A DNA stretch of 64,000 nt from Gigaspora rosea (lineage: Eukaryota; Glomeromycota; Glomeromycetes; Diversisporales; Gigasporaceae), in NCBI GenBank assembly GCA_003550325.1, contig QKWP01000869.1, forward strand, positions 88,122 to 152,121, given 5' to 3'. Below are positions 47,385 through 59,289 of this stretch, piece by piece. The notes under the pieces were generated by a model that ran no database searches, was not told the DNA's origin, and saw only the letters and a list, made by a program, of their open reading frames with translations. The translations under genes and the position numbers were made by a program. Each line of letters starts with the position of its first letter. Positions within the stretch are counted from its first letter, which is position 1.

Positions 47385-48789
47385 AATCCTAAAATAATTC
47401 ATAAAATAATTCTAAAATATTCCAAAAATTTAACTCTAAATTAATTCTAAAATAATTCAAAAATAACTCTCAAATAATTCAAAAATTAGTACCAAAATAT
47501 ATATTTATTTTAAATAACTAGCAGTAATAATCATCAGTTATACAGAGCAAAATAAGTTATTCAATTTTGTTTTGTTTCTTCTTTTTTTTATTATTTTAGT
47601 ACAGTACTAATATTCATCATTGTTCTTTTTTTAGTTTCATATTATTATCTTTTTATTGGTATGCTTTTTTTATTATTGGTGCTGTCCAGTTTTTTCGTTA
47701 TTGGTGTTTTTCAGTTCAGTGCTTTCTTTTTTGTTATTGGTGCTATCTAATTTGGATTACTGTGATGCAGTTTTTTTTTCAATAGCAGTAGTTTAGTTTT
47801 ATACTTCTTTATTTAGCTTTGATAGGTGTTTTTTTTTTGTTGCTAATTATTCTTCTTATGTCATTTAGTTTGGTGTATTTCTCCTTCTTCTGTCATTGGT
47901 ATTATCTACTTTGGCACTCTTTCTTTCATATTTTTTTGGTATATTACTAGGCTTTCATTTTTAGTATTGTTAGTTTAAAGTCTCTTTTGTTAAAGTGCGC
48001 TAATAGAGTATTTTTATCTTGGTATTGTCTAGTTTGTTACTAGAGCATTACCTTTGGTATTGGGTTTCTTAACTGTACTGCTAAGCCTTTGATTCTTTTT
48101 TTTTGCTTTTAATTGCATGTTTATACAGTACTAATTCTTTTTAGATTCAAAATAGGTTGCTATCATTATGTTTTTTAATGCATTACTGGATACATTTATT
48201 ATTGGTATCAGTTTTTTTCATATTGTATTTGACTTGTTTGTTGTACTATATATTAGGTTTTTGTGTTTTTTGATTTTGATATAGTTGAGATAGAAAATTA
48301 GTTTTAGAGTTATAGTTAGATTAGGGTTAATATTAGGATTGGTTTAGAAAATAGGAGCAGAGTAGAAGTGACATCCATAGAGAGCTATTACTAAGTGAGT
48401 GAAGCAAACTCTGTAGGTGTTTATGGGTATAAACAAAGCAATACAAGCTGTCCTGCTTATAATTAAGTAATTTATATAAGCATATATATATAGTAGTTGT
48501 ATATAGTTAATAGAATAGTTAAAGCCAATAAAGCAAATTCTGTGATAATAATTTTTGGTAGTTACAATTGTCTAAAATTGAAGTAATATATATGTATGTA
48601 CACATGTATATAAAATAAAATCCAATACAATAATAATTAATAATAAAATAAAATTTTTGTATACATATGTACATATATATTTATGTATTATATAATACTA
48701 GTAATCATCAATACTAGTTATAGTTAGTAAAATTCTTAAAATAATCCAAAAATTAACTTTAAAATAAACTATTTGTGAACCTAAAATAA
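47385..48789. other. T-rich region without a gene
   Basis: 47500-48300 is T-rich on the plus strand with a loosely recurring TTTTATTATTGGTG motif. No ORF, RNA gene or element end was recognised. Confidence 0.4.
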
Positions 48790-50230
48790 TCTAGACTTAA
48801 ATTAAAATTTAAATCTAAAATAAACTAGCATATTAAATCTAAAATAAACTAGCATATTAAATTTAAGTTTATGTAATTTAGCATATATGCATTGTAGAAT
48901 CAGGTGTAATGTAAAATTTAGAAAAAATAGTGATCTTTTAAAAAATCACCTTAGCTCATAATTTGCTTATGAAACCACTCTTTATGCTTTAACAAAAAAA
49001 ATTTCTTGCAAAATTTTACTATAAAACCCTTTTTTCACCTATACAGATTCTAATCTTACTCTAACCCTAACTAACAAAAAAATGGGTTATTTTGGTTGTT
49101 TTGATTTCACATTATACCAAATTATATGAGGTGCGCTACAGCACACATGCACATAAATATTAAATTCTTAAATTTAAAATAAACCAAAAATTTACTTTAA
49201 AATGAACCAAAAATTAATTTTAAAATAGGTCAAAAGTTAACTCTAAAATAAACTAAATTTAATCCTAAATTAAACCAAACTTGAATCTAAATAAACTAAA
49301 TTTGAATCTAAAATAAACCAAAATTGAATCTAAACTGAACCAAATTTAATTCCAAACATGAATCTAAAATAACCTATATTTTAATCTTAAGCAAACCAAA
49401 CTTGAACCTAAAATAATCCAAATTTAAATCTAATTTTAATGCAAACTTAATCTCAAACTTGATACTAAAATTAATTAAAACTTGATTATAATCTTAATCC
49501 AAACTTGATCATAAACTTAAATACCAGATTAATCTAAATTAAATATAAATCTAAACCAATAATAACTCTAATATAAAATAAAAATAGATTTAACTTAACC
49601 AAAATTAAATCTAAATTTATCAAAAATTGCTATAAATCTTTTGGATAGTCTTGGCATTAATATAATTACAAATAATTCTATTTTAAAAATTAATAATTGG
49701 CTCTATACTTATAATATAGTATGCTATTAACAAATGAATAGGTTTAAATTTAAAATAATTCAACTTGAATCTAAATTAATTCAAAAATTAACTTTAAAAT
49801 TGTCCTAACTTGAACTTAAAATTAATTAGACTTAAACCTAAAATAAATAGATTTTAACCTAAAATAATCCAAACTTAAATCTAAAATTAATTAAATTTAA
49901 ATATAAAATAATTTAAACTTGAATCTAAAATAATTCAAACTTGAACCTAACTTTAATCCAAACTAAATAAAATAAACTAAAAATTAATTCTAAAATAAAT
50001 CAAAAATTAATTCTAAAATAAACCAATTATTAATCCTATAATAAACAAAATTTAATCTAAAATAAACCAAAAATTAATTCTAAATTTAACCAAAAATTGA
50101 ACCTGAAATAACCCAAATTTAATTCAAAATAATCCAAACTTAAATCTAAAATAAACTATAGTTAACCAAAAAATTGATCCAAACTTGATTCTAAACTTGA
50201 TTCAAATTTGATTCTATACTTAATCCAAAA
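48790..50230. repeat. Degenerate 22-23-bp minisatellite
   Basis: Units near AATCTAAAATAAACCAAACTT repeated many times. Interrupted by the MITE at 48897-49127 and by plain AT-rich sequence at about 49650-49740. Confidence 0.75.
48897..49127. mobile_element. MITE, GGTGTAATGT family
   Basis: Ends AATCAGGTGTAATGTAAAAT and GATTTCACATTATACCAAAT; internal CTAACCCTAACTAAC. Inserted in the minisatellite. Confidence 0.65.
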
Positions 50231-50645
50231 TTCTGTAATTGGATTTTAACCATTTTGGACTCATTAGAATTGTCTCAGTGAGATAATCATTTGTAGTTAA
50301 ATTATTTAAAACAGATCACTAAATCAATAGTTATTCATATTTAAATTAAATTTTTTAAAATATTTTTAGGCAATTAAATTGTATTTTATTAATAAAAAAT
50401 AAAAAATTCTTTATGCTTTATGCAAATAGAGAAATTATACATTTATAATTAGTAACAATATTGGAAAATGAAAATAGTATGCAATTGAGCAATATATGCA
50501 ATTAAGTAGTACGTGGGTGGGATGAAAAGTTTTGTCAGTAGATCAATATCTTGATTATTTTTAAATATATAGTTTTAAATTTTAGGGTTTTATAATTTAC
50601 TACCATGGCGATATATCACCACCCTTGATCAACCAATTAGAATGC
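50231..50645. other. Remnant fold-back arm and spacer
   Basis: 50205-50330 matches one arm of the 25375-25871 family (TTTTGGACTCATTAGAATTG, GTCTCAGTGAGATAA). The remainder is AT-rich. Confidence 0.45.
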
Positions 50646-50881
50646 AGGATCAGGTGTAATGTGAAATCGAAGCAATTACGAATTTTTTTCAAAAATCGGC
50701 TATAGCACGAAATTTTGCCTATGAAATCATCTCTTATGCTCTAACAAAAAAATTCCTCTCAAAATTTGGGTTAGCATTTCTTTGCTAAATCGCCCTACCC
50801 TAACTCTATCCCTCACCCTCACTCTAACCTTAAACTAATGAATTAATTATTGTTTTGATTTCATGTTATACCAGATCTTAT
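50646..50881. mobile_element. MITE, GGTGTAATGT family
   Basis: 236 bp with inverted ends GGATCAGGTGTAATGTGAAA and TTTCATGTTATACCAGATC. Confidence 0.7.
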
Positions 50882-51175
50882 AGGGTGCGGTGTATTGCAT
50901 ATGTAAAAAAATCAAAAATTCTAAATTTTATATATATTAATATATTGGTTATAATGAATTTATAAAAAAAAATTTAATTAATTTTAATTAGATAGTTGTT
51001 GAAAAAATTGAGTTTTAAATTTATTAATTTAACCAATTAAAATTTATTAAATTTATTATTATAAAAATTTAAATTAAGTCATTTATATTAAAAATTTTTA
51101 TATAATAAAAAAAAGAGAATTTCTATTTGTACCCGGTGGGTATATACCCACCCCTACAGCAAACCAATTAGATTT

Positions 51176-51470
51176 TAGGATCTTGTGTAATGTAATACGA
51201 TCCAAAATTGCAAAAAAAACATTCATTTTATTAAAAATTGCTTATTGCTTAAAATTTGCATAGAAAACCACCTTTCGTNTCATTTTATTAAAAATTGCTT
51301 ATTGCTTAAAATTTGCATAGAAAACCACCTTTCGTGCTTTAACAAAAAGTTTTCTTTAAGTGATTTTACTATATAACTGCCAAACCCTAACCCTAATCTT
51401 GGTGCTTACCCTAACTAACAAATACAAAAATTTAATAGTTAAATATTGTTATTTTTGTAACTGGGTATTT
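51176..51470. mobile_element. MITE, GGTGTAATGT family, with an assembly scar
   Basis: GGATCTTGTGTAATGTAATA start and internal CCAAACCCTAACCC. It contains the ambiguous base at 51279 and a duplicated block, so its true length is about 57 bases shorter. Confidence 0.55.
51223..51335. other. 56-bp exact duplication around a single N
   Basis: 51223-51278 and 51280-51335 are identical, separated only by N at 51279. Sister copies of the MITE lack the duplication. This looks like an unresolved assembly overlap. Confidence 0.85.
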
Positions 51471-51940
51471 GACCCTATGAATAAAATTTTGTAGTTTGTG
51501 TACCCGGGTAGCAAACCTAAGGGTAAATTTAGTTTTTTCTAAAAAAAATGAATTTAACTAATTTTAACACCTGTTTAAAGTTATAAATTTTAACCATTCT
51601 TTATTTTTATAGAACTTTTTTATATAAAAAATTATTCTTTAAAGATTAGAGTTAGGGTATAGATATATTAAGTTAGAGGATAGATTGATTATCTATATGC
51701 AAAATTGGATGCTAAAAACTTTTATTTAATAGCCCAAAGTTTTTGTAATAAAATATTGTGATATTGATAATTTTTTGATTTTTTTATAATTTTCTTAAAA
51801 TTTTTTTTATTTTGTTATACAAGATCCTGCGACCTGATTGGTAAAGTATAGAGGTGGTTACATCACCAGGGGCAAGTTAGCAATACTCAAAAAAAATTAT
51901 ATAATTAAAATAAGGAACTATATTTATATAATTAAAATTT

Positions 51941-53351
51941 GGGAGCTTTTAGGCATCTTCCGCGAGAGATATATCTCCCTGCGGGAGATATATCTCCCAA
52001 CTAATCAAAAGCTGAGGTTATCACATGACAAACATTCTGGAGTACCACTTGAGCCGGACATGTTTGTACTACCCAAACTTCATTAGCCCAAACAACTTTG
52101 GTTGTTTATTTTTTTTAAGTACAAAAAATTAAAAAAAAATTTTAAAAAAACAACATAAACCCGTTTACAACTATCATGCTATACTACATTTTTACTATCG
52201 TGCTATGTTCATTCAACTATCGTAGGGTACAGGTTGTTTATTTTTTTTTAAGTACAAAAAATTAAAAAAATAAAAAATACAAAAAAACAACATAAACCCG
52301 ATTCCAACTATCATGCTACATTCCAACTATCATGCTATGTCCCAACTATCGTGCTGCGTCCCAACTATCATACTAAAATCCATACAAACTATTATGCTAC
52401 GCCCCATACTAACTATCACGCTTCATTTCCATACTAACTATCTTGCTACGTCCCGAACTATTATGCTATCGTGCTATGTTTGTTATACTGTTATGCTACG
52501 TTCGTTCTACTATCATGCTACATTTGTTCTACTATTGTGCAATATTCCTTACTGACTATCGTACGTTCAAAAAAGAAGTTAGTATTGTAAATATAAAAAA
52601 AAAAGAAAAAATACTATCGTGTTGCATCACATACTAACTATCGTGCACCACCCATTCTAACTATCGTACTATGTTCTGTACTAACAACTATACTACATTC
52701 GTTTTAAAAAAAAGAAAAAACATTAGTATGTATAAAAAAAAAAAAAAGAATACTATTGTATACTAACTATCATACTACGTCCATTCTACTATCATGCTAT
52801 GTTCCCTTCTAACTATCGTACTTCGTTTATTCTAACTAACGCGCTATGTTTGTCCCTAAAAAAGAAAATAAGAAACATTAGTACTGTAAAATAAAAAAAA
52901 ACTATCACGCTACATCCCATATTACTATAGTAATATATTATATACTAACCAACTATCGTGACAACTCATTGAAAGAACCTGCCAAAAACGACGAAGACAT
53001 ACTGGAAAATCTGCAGAAAAACGAAGAACTTGAGAACGGCGAATAACTTTATACCAGAAAAGATACACCAAATTACGAACGCATGAAACCTTCAAGGCTC
53101 CAGTAACGGCTCCAGCGAAGGTGATAGCTCTAAATAATAAAAAAAAATACACTAGTATAAATAAAATCAGTATAAAAACAACAAAAAAAAAACAGCGCAA
53201 AAAAAATACTCATCTTGATTTTGATCATCTTGATCAATAAGGGAATCGAACTAATCCCTAATCCCGGCACCGTACCAGTAATCGTCACCTCAGGTGGGAG
53301 ATATATCTCCCAGGGAGATGCATCTCTCACGGGAGATGCCTATAATTTCCC
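51941..53351. mobile_element. MULE-like non-autonomous element, 1.4 kb
   Basis: Perfect 9-bp duplication TTAAAATTT (51932-51940, 53352-53360). Inverted ends begin GGGAGCTTTTAGGCATCTTC and extend about 60 bp through GGGAGATATATCTCCC palindromes. The interior holds a 19-bp minisatellite (about 52160-52980) and a GC-richer, non-repetitive patch (52960-53140) that may be captured host sequence. Confidence 0.8.
52160..52980. repeat. ACTATCGTGCTACGTCC minisatellite
   Basis: Degenerate 17-20-bp units inside the MULE-like element. The ORFs at 52313-52637 are readings of the repeat. Confidence 0.8.
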
Positions 53352-53449
53352 TTAAAATTTATATAAATAAATTTTATTTATAATTATTTGAACTAATTTA
53401 TTATAAATTAAATATTTACTATATATAGTAATTTATTTACCAAATTTAG

Positions 53450-53737
53450 GGGATGTCTAAAGCGGAGTCAACTCATATTTCTTAATAATTTTCTCGATCA
53501 ACTTTAGGGTTAGGATCATCCTATATTAGGGTTGGTTTAGGTTTTAGGTAGTTATATATAGGCAAAATTACCTTCCCGATATTTTTGATTAACCTACTTG
53601 AGGTAGGTTTAGACTGCCGTTTTTTGTATATTTCAGGTTTTGTTTTTATTTCTTGTTTTGTTTCGCCAGCGATCATCAAAATTCTATAATTTGATTGGCG
53701 GTTGATCACGTGATTTGACTCCGCTTTAGACAACCCC
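53450..53737. mobile_element. MULE-like MITE
   Basis: 288 bp with inverted ends GGGATGTCTAAAGCGGAGTC and GACTCCGCTTTAGACAACCC and a perfect 9-bp duplication CAAATTTAG (53441-53449, 53738-53746). Confidence 0.8.
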
Positions 53738-53828
53738 CAAATTTAGTAATAAAATTTATCTATATAACAATTTTTAATTTTTTGTTGTTTTAAATAAATT
53801 TAATAATTTTATTTGAAAATAGAATACA

Positions 53829-54783
53829 GTCATCCCTCTCTATAATCACCAAGTCTGTCGCATCCTATTTTGGTGATTGTAAAGAGGTGTAACTATAAAT
53901 AAAATATCTCATTATAGTTATCTATAGGCGAAATGTTGCATGCTTCCATCTAAAACTTTTTTATTACTAAGTTAACAATACATGCCCACTAATTGAAAGT
54001 TGTAGAGCTTATCGAGATGCATCTAATGGTGGTTAGATCATTCAAATCGGACCAGTGGATGGCAAGATATTATTGAAAAACGATTGGCTAACTATATAAA
54101 ATCTCTGTAAACAATATTTGTTTACATAAGAGATTTTATATAGTTGGCCAATCATTTTTCGATGATATCTCACCATTCACTGGGTCGATTTGGATGATTT
54201 AACTATAATTAAATGTGTCTTAATGAGTTCTACAACTTTCATTTTGTGGGCATGTATTGTTAACTTAGAAAGAAAAAAAGTTTAGATGGAAGCACTTCAC
54301 ATTTCGCCTATAGTGATTTTCATAATATAATCTCTGTCATGGATTTTTATATAGTCGGCCAATCGTTTTTCAATGATAACTCGCCATTCACTAGGCCAAT
54401 TTGGATGATCTAAACACTTTAGATGCGTCTTGATGAGCTCTACAACTTTCAATTAGTGGACATGTATCGTTAACTTGGTAAGAAAAAATTTTAGATAGAA
54501 GCACTTCACATTTCGCCTATAGGAACACTCTCCAGTTGACAGGCAGATTATCAATTAATAGATAATTTTAAATATACATGAATATGAAAATTGGCCAATT
54601 AGATTATATAATCTATATTTAGTTAAAATTGGTGACTATAATGAGGGTTTTTTATTAATAAAATTGTTAAAAAATCAAAATTTCATGGTGATAGTGATTA
54701 TAAGCGATTTGTGATTATAATGAGGTTTTTTACTATGTTTGAGTCATCGCACAAAATCGGGTGCTTAAATAGAGATGTGACTA
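53829..54783. mobile_element. Pogo-like element carrying a nested fold-back element
   Basis: Left end CAGTCATCCCTCTCTATAAT after TA; right end AGAGATGTGACTA before TA; imperfect inverted match. The three-armed element 53925-54570 sits inside it. Confidence 0.55.
53925..54570. mobile_element. Three-armed fold-back element, copy 2 (inverted)
   Basis: Same composite as 35083-35725 in opposite orientation: palindrome 53930-54325, third arm 54330-54540, then CTCCAGTTGACAGGCAGATT. Confidence 0.7.
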
Positions 54784-54796
54784 TATGGGGTGTGAC

Positions 54797-55785
54797 TAGT
54801 GTTTAAAATTGGCATGCACACGATGCACATGTACACATAAATATTTTTATGTGCATAAAATTTTAACAAGTTAAATGCGCAAATATGCAGCTAAAATTTT
54901 ATAAAAATAATGCACAAAAAGTTATATGCAACAAAAAATTTTAAATTTTTATGCACAAAAAATTATGTGCATGAAAAAACTTTAAATTTCAATGCACAAA
55001 AGATATTAATAATATATATTAATGATATTAGTTATAATAATAACAATTTGTAATGCAAATCTACTACTTTTTTAATTTAAGCAATTACTATCACTACTAC
55101 TATAAATAATACAGTAATATATGAATAATCGATAGTAAATGTTTGTAAGTAGACAGAAATGAATTAGAATAGCTGCACGTTGCAGTCATGCTAAAAACAG
55201 AAACGTACTAAGTATGATATTACAGATCATTTTTATTTTAATTATTGGAGTTGATGCTGAATTGAGACCATTATAAAATAAGTATGATCATATAAAATTC
55301 TAGTTTGGTAAGAATAATGATTTTTTATTAATTTATTTTAAGAAAGTTTCAAAAATGTAGTAATAATCTATGACAGACCATTATGTCATAAAATATTCAC
55401 ACACAACAATCAAGTAAATAAACTGGCCATATATTCCCAATCATGTAGATGATCAAAATGTTACAGATTTCTAGAATATTGTAGTAACTACTATTATAAA
55501 TTTTGAATGATCTAAAATGTCATAATACGCAGGTAACTAATTAAAACATTTAAGCAAACAAACTATAAATTTGACAGCACAATTTTTATATTAATATAAT
55601 TAAAGAATGAACTCACATTTTACGGCAGCAAATATTATGAGGACATGTGTGATAAAAATATATGTGCATGAAAAAATTTTTTTACATGCACACATGTGCA
55701 ACAGGTTGGTTAAATTTGTGCACTCAAAACCTTTGCAATTCTTGCACGCTGTGCATATAGTTTTAGATCTGAATTTTAAACACTG
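54797..55785. mobile_element. hAT-like element, 989 bp
   Basis: Ends TAGTGTTTAAAATT and AATTTTAAACACTG, with a perfect 8-bp duplication GGTGTGAC (54789-54796, 55786-55793). The subterminal regions are full of ATGTGCAT/ATGCACA motifs. It is inserted beside or in a pogo-like end. The ORFs at 55600-55833 lie in the subterminal repeats and are not genes. Confidence 0.8.
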
Positions 55786-55793
55786 GGTGTGAC

Positions 55794-56828
55794 TATAGGA
55801 GGTCTGACTATAGTTATAAAAAAAAAATTGCAAAATTATTATTATTATTTATAAAAATATTAAAAATAAAAAACTATAGCTTTGCAAAATCTAATTAAAC
55901 AAAGAAAAATTTTAAATTATAAATTTTTAATTTTTAATATACAGTATTAATTTAAAAATTAATTATATATTTAAAAACTATACAGTATAACTGATTTTAG
56001 TATTAGTTAAATTTTTAGAAAAATTAATTAAATTTTTAATTTTTTTTTTTATTTACTTAAGATAAAGATTAATTAAGTTTTATATAAAAAATTTGCAATA
56101 TTTTTTATATAATAAATTATTAAAAATTCAATATTTTAAAAACTATCTAATAAAAATACTTAAAATTTTTTTTTTACAAATTTATTATAGCCACTATATT
56201 TATATATATAAAGGTTAAAACTGTATCTTTAAAAATGATCAAGATATTAATTTGCTGACAAAACTTATCATCCAACCCATGTATATGAGTAGTATATGCA
56301 TTTAAATAGTATGCTTTAGACAATATTGATTGTACTTATTTAAACATTAAAACTGATACTCAATTAATTCTTCTATTATTTATCAAATTTGTCTCAACAT
56401 TACAAAAATTTTTAATATTGTATTTTGAATTTCTTATGAGAAGTAAAAATACAAACTAACTAAGCTTTAACCACAATCTGGAATAGCAATAAGTATATAC
56501 CAAGAATGAAAACTCATGCAAAATTATTGAATGATATTATTAAATACTCTATTGATTGTAAAATTTTCAAAGCTAATATAAAAAAACAAATTTGTAATTT
56601 TGCTCAATTCAGCTCACCTCAGCAAGGAATTTCAAGAACATGAGAGCAAGAGAGCAAATACAATGCAACTATTTTTAGAGCAAAACAGCTTTTCTTTATT
56701 ATGCACCTTTTTATTTAAAATAGGTGATAATTGGAGTACAAAAAACAATCCCAATCAATATTAACAAAGTTATTTTCCAAAATTAAAGTGCATTATTTTG
56801 TTGTGTTAAAAAACTCACTAATAATATA
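55794..56828. other. AT-rich, no gene
   Basis: Probably part of another decayed pogo-like element (GGTCTGACTATAG at 55800, ATTATAGCCACTATA near 56185). No ORF. Confidence 0.35.
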
Positions 56829-57539
56829 GAGAATTGCTATTTCTACCCCATTTTTGCTAATGCCACCCCTATATAATCAGACCCAGCATCCGACCTATGT
56901 CATGTGGTTCCAAGGCAGACGTCACATGATATGCATTGCCTGCAGATTGGGTCAAAACTTTTCAGTAACACAAACTAAAAATTACTATAGCATTGCCCTT
57001 GATAACATATCCCCCATGTACAGTACCAGGTACTATTTTTCTCTGCATAGTACCCCTCTACTCACACAGTATCCCAGGTACTATTCAAGCTAGTCTGAGA
57101 TGTTCTTGAATAAGATCGGGATACTATAGATAGCGCTATATGGTAAGTCTGTTGTTGTATAAAAATACAAAGATGTATCATGCAATTTAATACCCGTTTT
57201 AGCCTTTCTAATGCCAAACTAGAGTTTGGAACCAGTTTTATTTTTCATGTATAAAAATCAATTAAAGCTGGTTCCAAATTCTATTTCTAATATTTAATTG
57301 TTTGTATTACCTAAAATCTCTAGGATTCGTTCTTGCAATCAAAACTAATTAAAATGGCACATTTCATTAAGCATTAAATCTGATATTGTTCATTTTCAAT
57401 TATAGTCAAACATGTAAGATATGATATATATTAGAGACAAGTAAAATATTAATTTGCTTAAAAAAAGAAGAATATAAAGAAACATTATAACTTGTGAAAG
57501 CCTTGATTTAAACCTTATACTTCCAAAACGACCATTATA

Positions 57540-57881
57540 TGGAGTGCTCCGTATTAAAAGGTCCCATTTTTACATTTATCTCATTTTGAGATAATTGAGT
57601 TTAACCATTTGTTTTGATTTTCGGACTGATTCGGGATTAATTAAATTTCACGATTTTGATTGGTTAAAGAAGGCAGGTGACTATCGGATAATCTCGTGAC
57701 GTGTTGGCTCTACGCAGCCTCATGTAATTTTTCTTTTTAAATTATCTTGATTTTTTATTATGCAAATCAACTTTTATTAATAATTGAAAAATATCAATTA
57801 TGTCAAAATTTACATGAATTTAATAAAAACTCATTTTTCAAAAAATTGTAAAAATGGGCCCTTTTAATACGGAGCACTCCA
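57540..57881. mobile_element. TA-flanked MITE, copy 2, nested in the MULE
   Basis: 342 bp with perfect-looking ends TGGAGTGCTCCGTATTAAAA and its reverse complement; TA on both sides. Family of 40338-40675. Confidence 0.8.
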
Positions 57882-57883
57882 TA

Positions 57884-57983
57884 TGAGTGCTGTTCAATAG
57901 AAAAGGAAGAGATCTCTTTTAAATATGGTCAAATTGCCCAGATTTAAAAAGAGATCTCTCCCTTTTCTATTGAACAGTGCTCA
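57884..57983. mobile_element. 100-bp palindromic MITE abutting the previous one
   Basis: Arms TGAGTGCTGTTCAATAGAAA and its reverse complement for about 40 bp. It shares the TA at 57882-57883 with its neighbour and has TA on the right. Confidence 0.8.
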
Positions 57984-58210
57984 TATGTAGAATTTTATAT
58001 TCGTAAAGTTACACTAGCAATCTGCATTGAAGTACTTAAAATAATGATGTATCCATGATGTAATAAATTTGATAAATAAATATAATGTATTTATAATGTA
58101 AGAAATTTGATGGTCATACGTCTTCTCTTTTCTTTTTTCGCCCTGAAAAAGCTGGTTTGATTAATAATTGTATTAGCTTCTTAAAACTTCCAATAGTATA
58201 TACTAATGAT

Positions 58211-59204
58211 TGGTGCCTAATTCAAAATGCAATTTGTCATAATGTAATAATTATTTATTACAAAAGTCGTAATTGTAATAATAATTACGACATGTCATAA
58301 TTATTACTACATGTAGTAAGAATTATTACATGTCATAATAATTATGACATGTCATAATCAGTGTTTAAAATAGCATAGTAAAAATCCGGATCCACTGGTA
58401 TTTTGATAAAATTTTGAGCAAAAATCCAGTTTTTAATATATAAAAACAGGATTTTTTTGCTTTGCACCGGTAATTTCAAATCCTATTTTAAATATTGGTC
58501 GTAATTATTACTACGTGTTGTAATAATATAACATGTAATAATTATTACTATAACTAGCCAATCACCATTCGCAAAGGTCACGTGATGTTGCATCTATTAT
58601 AGCAGATCTATAGACAGTTCTTTAATATTAACTAAATTCACCTACTATAACCCTAATCCTAATACTAATTCTGGCAACTAAACTGTCCTAAGAACTGTCT
58701 GTTGCTTCTGCACTAGTATAGGAACTGCGTAAAACTCTGCAAACACGTGATTATATTCGCTAAAATTCTATTGGCCAAAAAAACTCATGACACATAATTG
58801 CATTTTTCAATTAAAAAGTTAACTTTCTTCAATATAGCTTTGATATTAGGGTAAAGATGAGCGTTCAGATGATGTTAACAAGAGTTTATATATAACAAAA
58901 TTTTGCAAGTAATTTTTTTGCTAAGACGCAGGTGGTTGGTAAACCAAATTTTGTGTTAGAAATAATTTTTGAAAAGTGGCTGTTTTGTTTCATTTTCACG
59001 TTACACTTGATTCTGTGCCATAATTGGTTCAAAATCACATGTTTGTGAAATTTTATGCGGTTCCTATATAATAACCTGACCCCTATGTGTAGTAATTATA
59101 ATTACGACATATCGTAATAAATACTACAATTAAGGTTTTAAAAAAGTCAGTATAAAAATATATATCGTAACCATAATTGTCATAATTAGCTATTTACGGC
59201 ACCA
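58211..59204. mobile_element. Palindromic TGGYGCC element nested in the MULE
   Basis: Ends TGGTGCCTAATTC and ACGGCACCA; same family as 15663-16747. It contains a hAT-like MITE (58359-58497) and an inverted copy of the GGTGTAATGT family (about 58850-59022). Confidence 0.65.
58359..58497. mobile_element. Small hAT-like MITE
   Basis: Ends CAGTGTTTAAAATAG and CTATTTTAAATATTG, flanked by GTCATAAT and GTCGTAAT (8 bp, one mismatch). Confidence 0.6.
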
Positions 59205-59289
59205 TTCACTAGTATACACATATATTCCTTTTCTTACCTCATATTCAAGTATGCAACTACCTTCACCTAATTAATTTACAAGTCATAAC

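Noticed and set aside
52313-52637. His/Thr/Leu-rich ORFs
   Set aside because: They are translations of the ACTATCGTGCTA minisatellite.
55600-55833. Cysteine-rich 77-codon ORF
   Set aside because: It lies in subterminal ATGTGCAT repeats of a hAT-like element, and an antisense ORF covers the same stretch.
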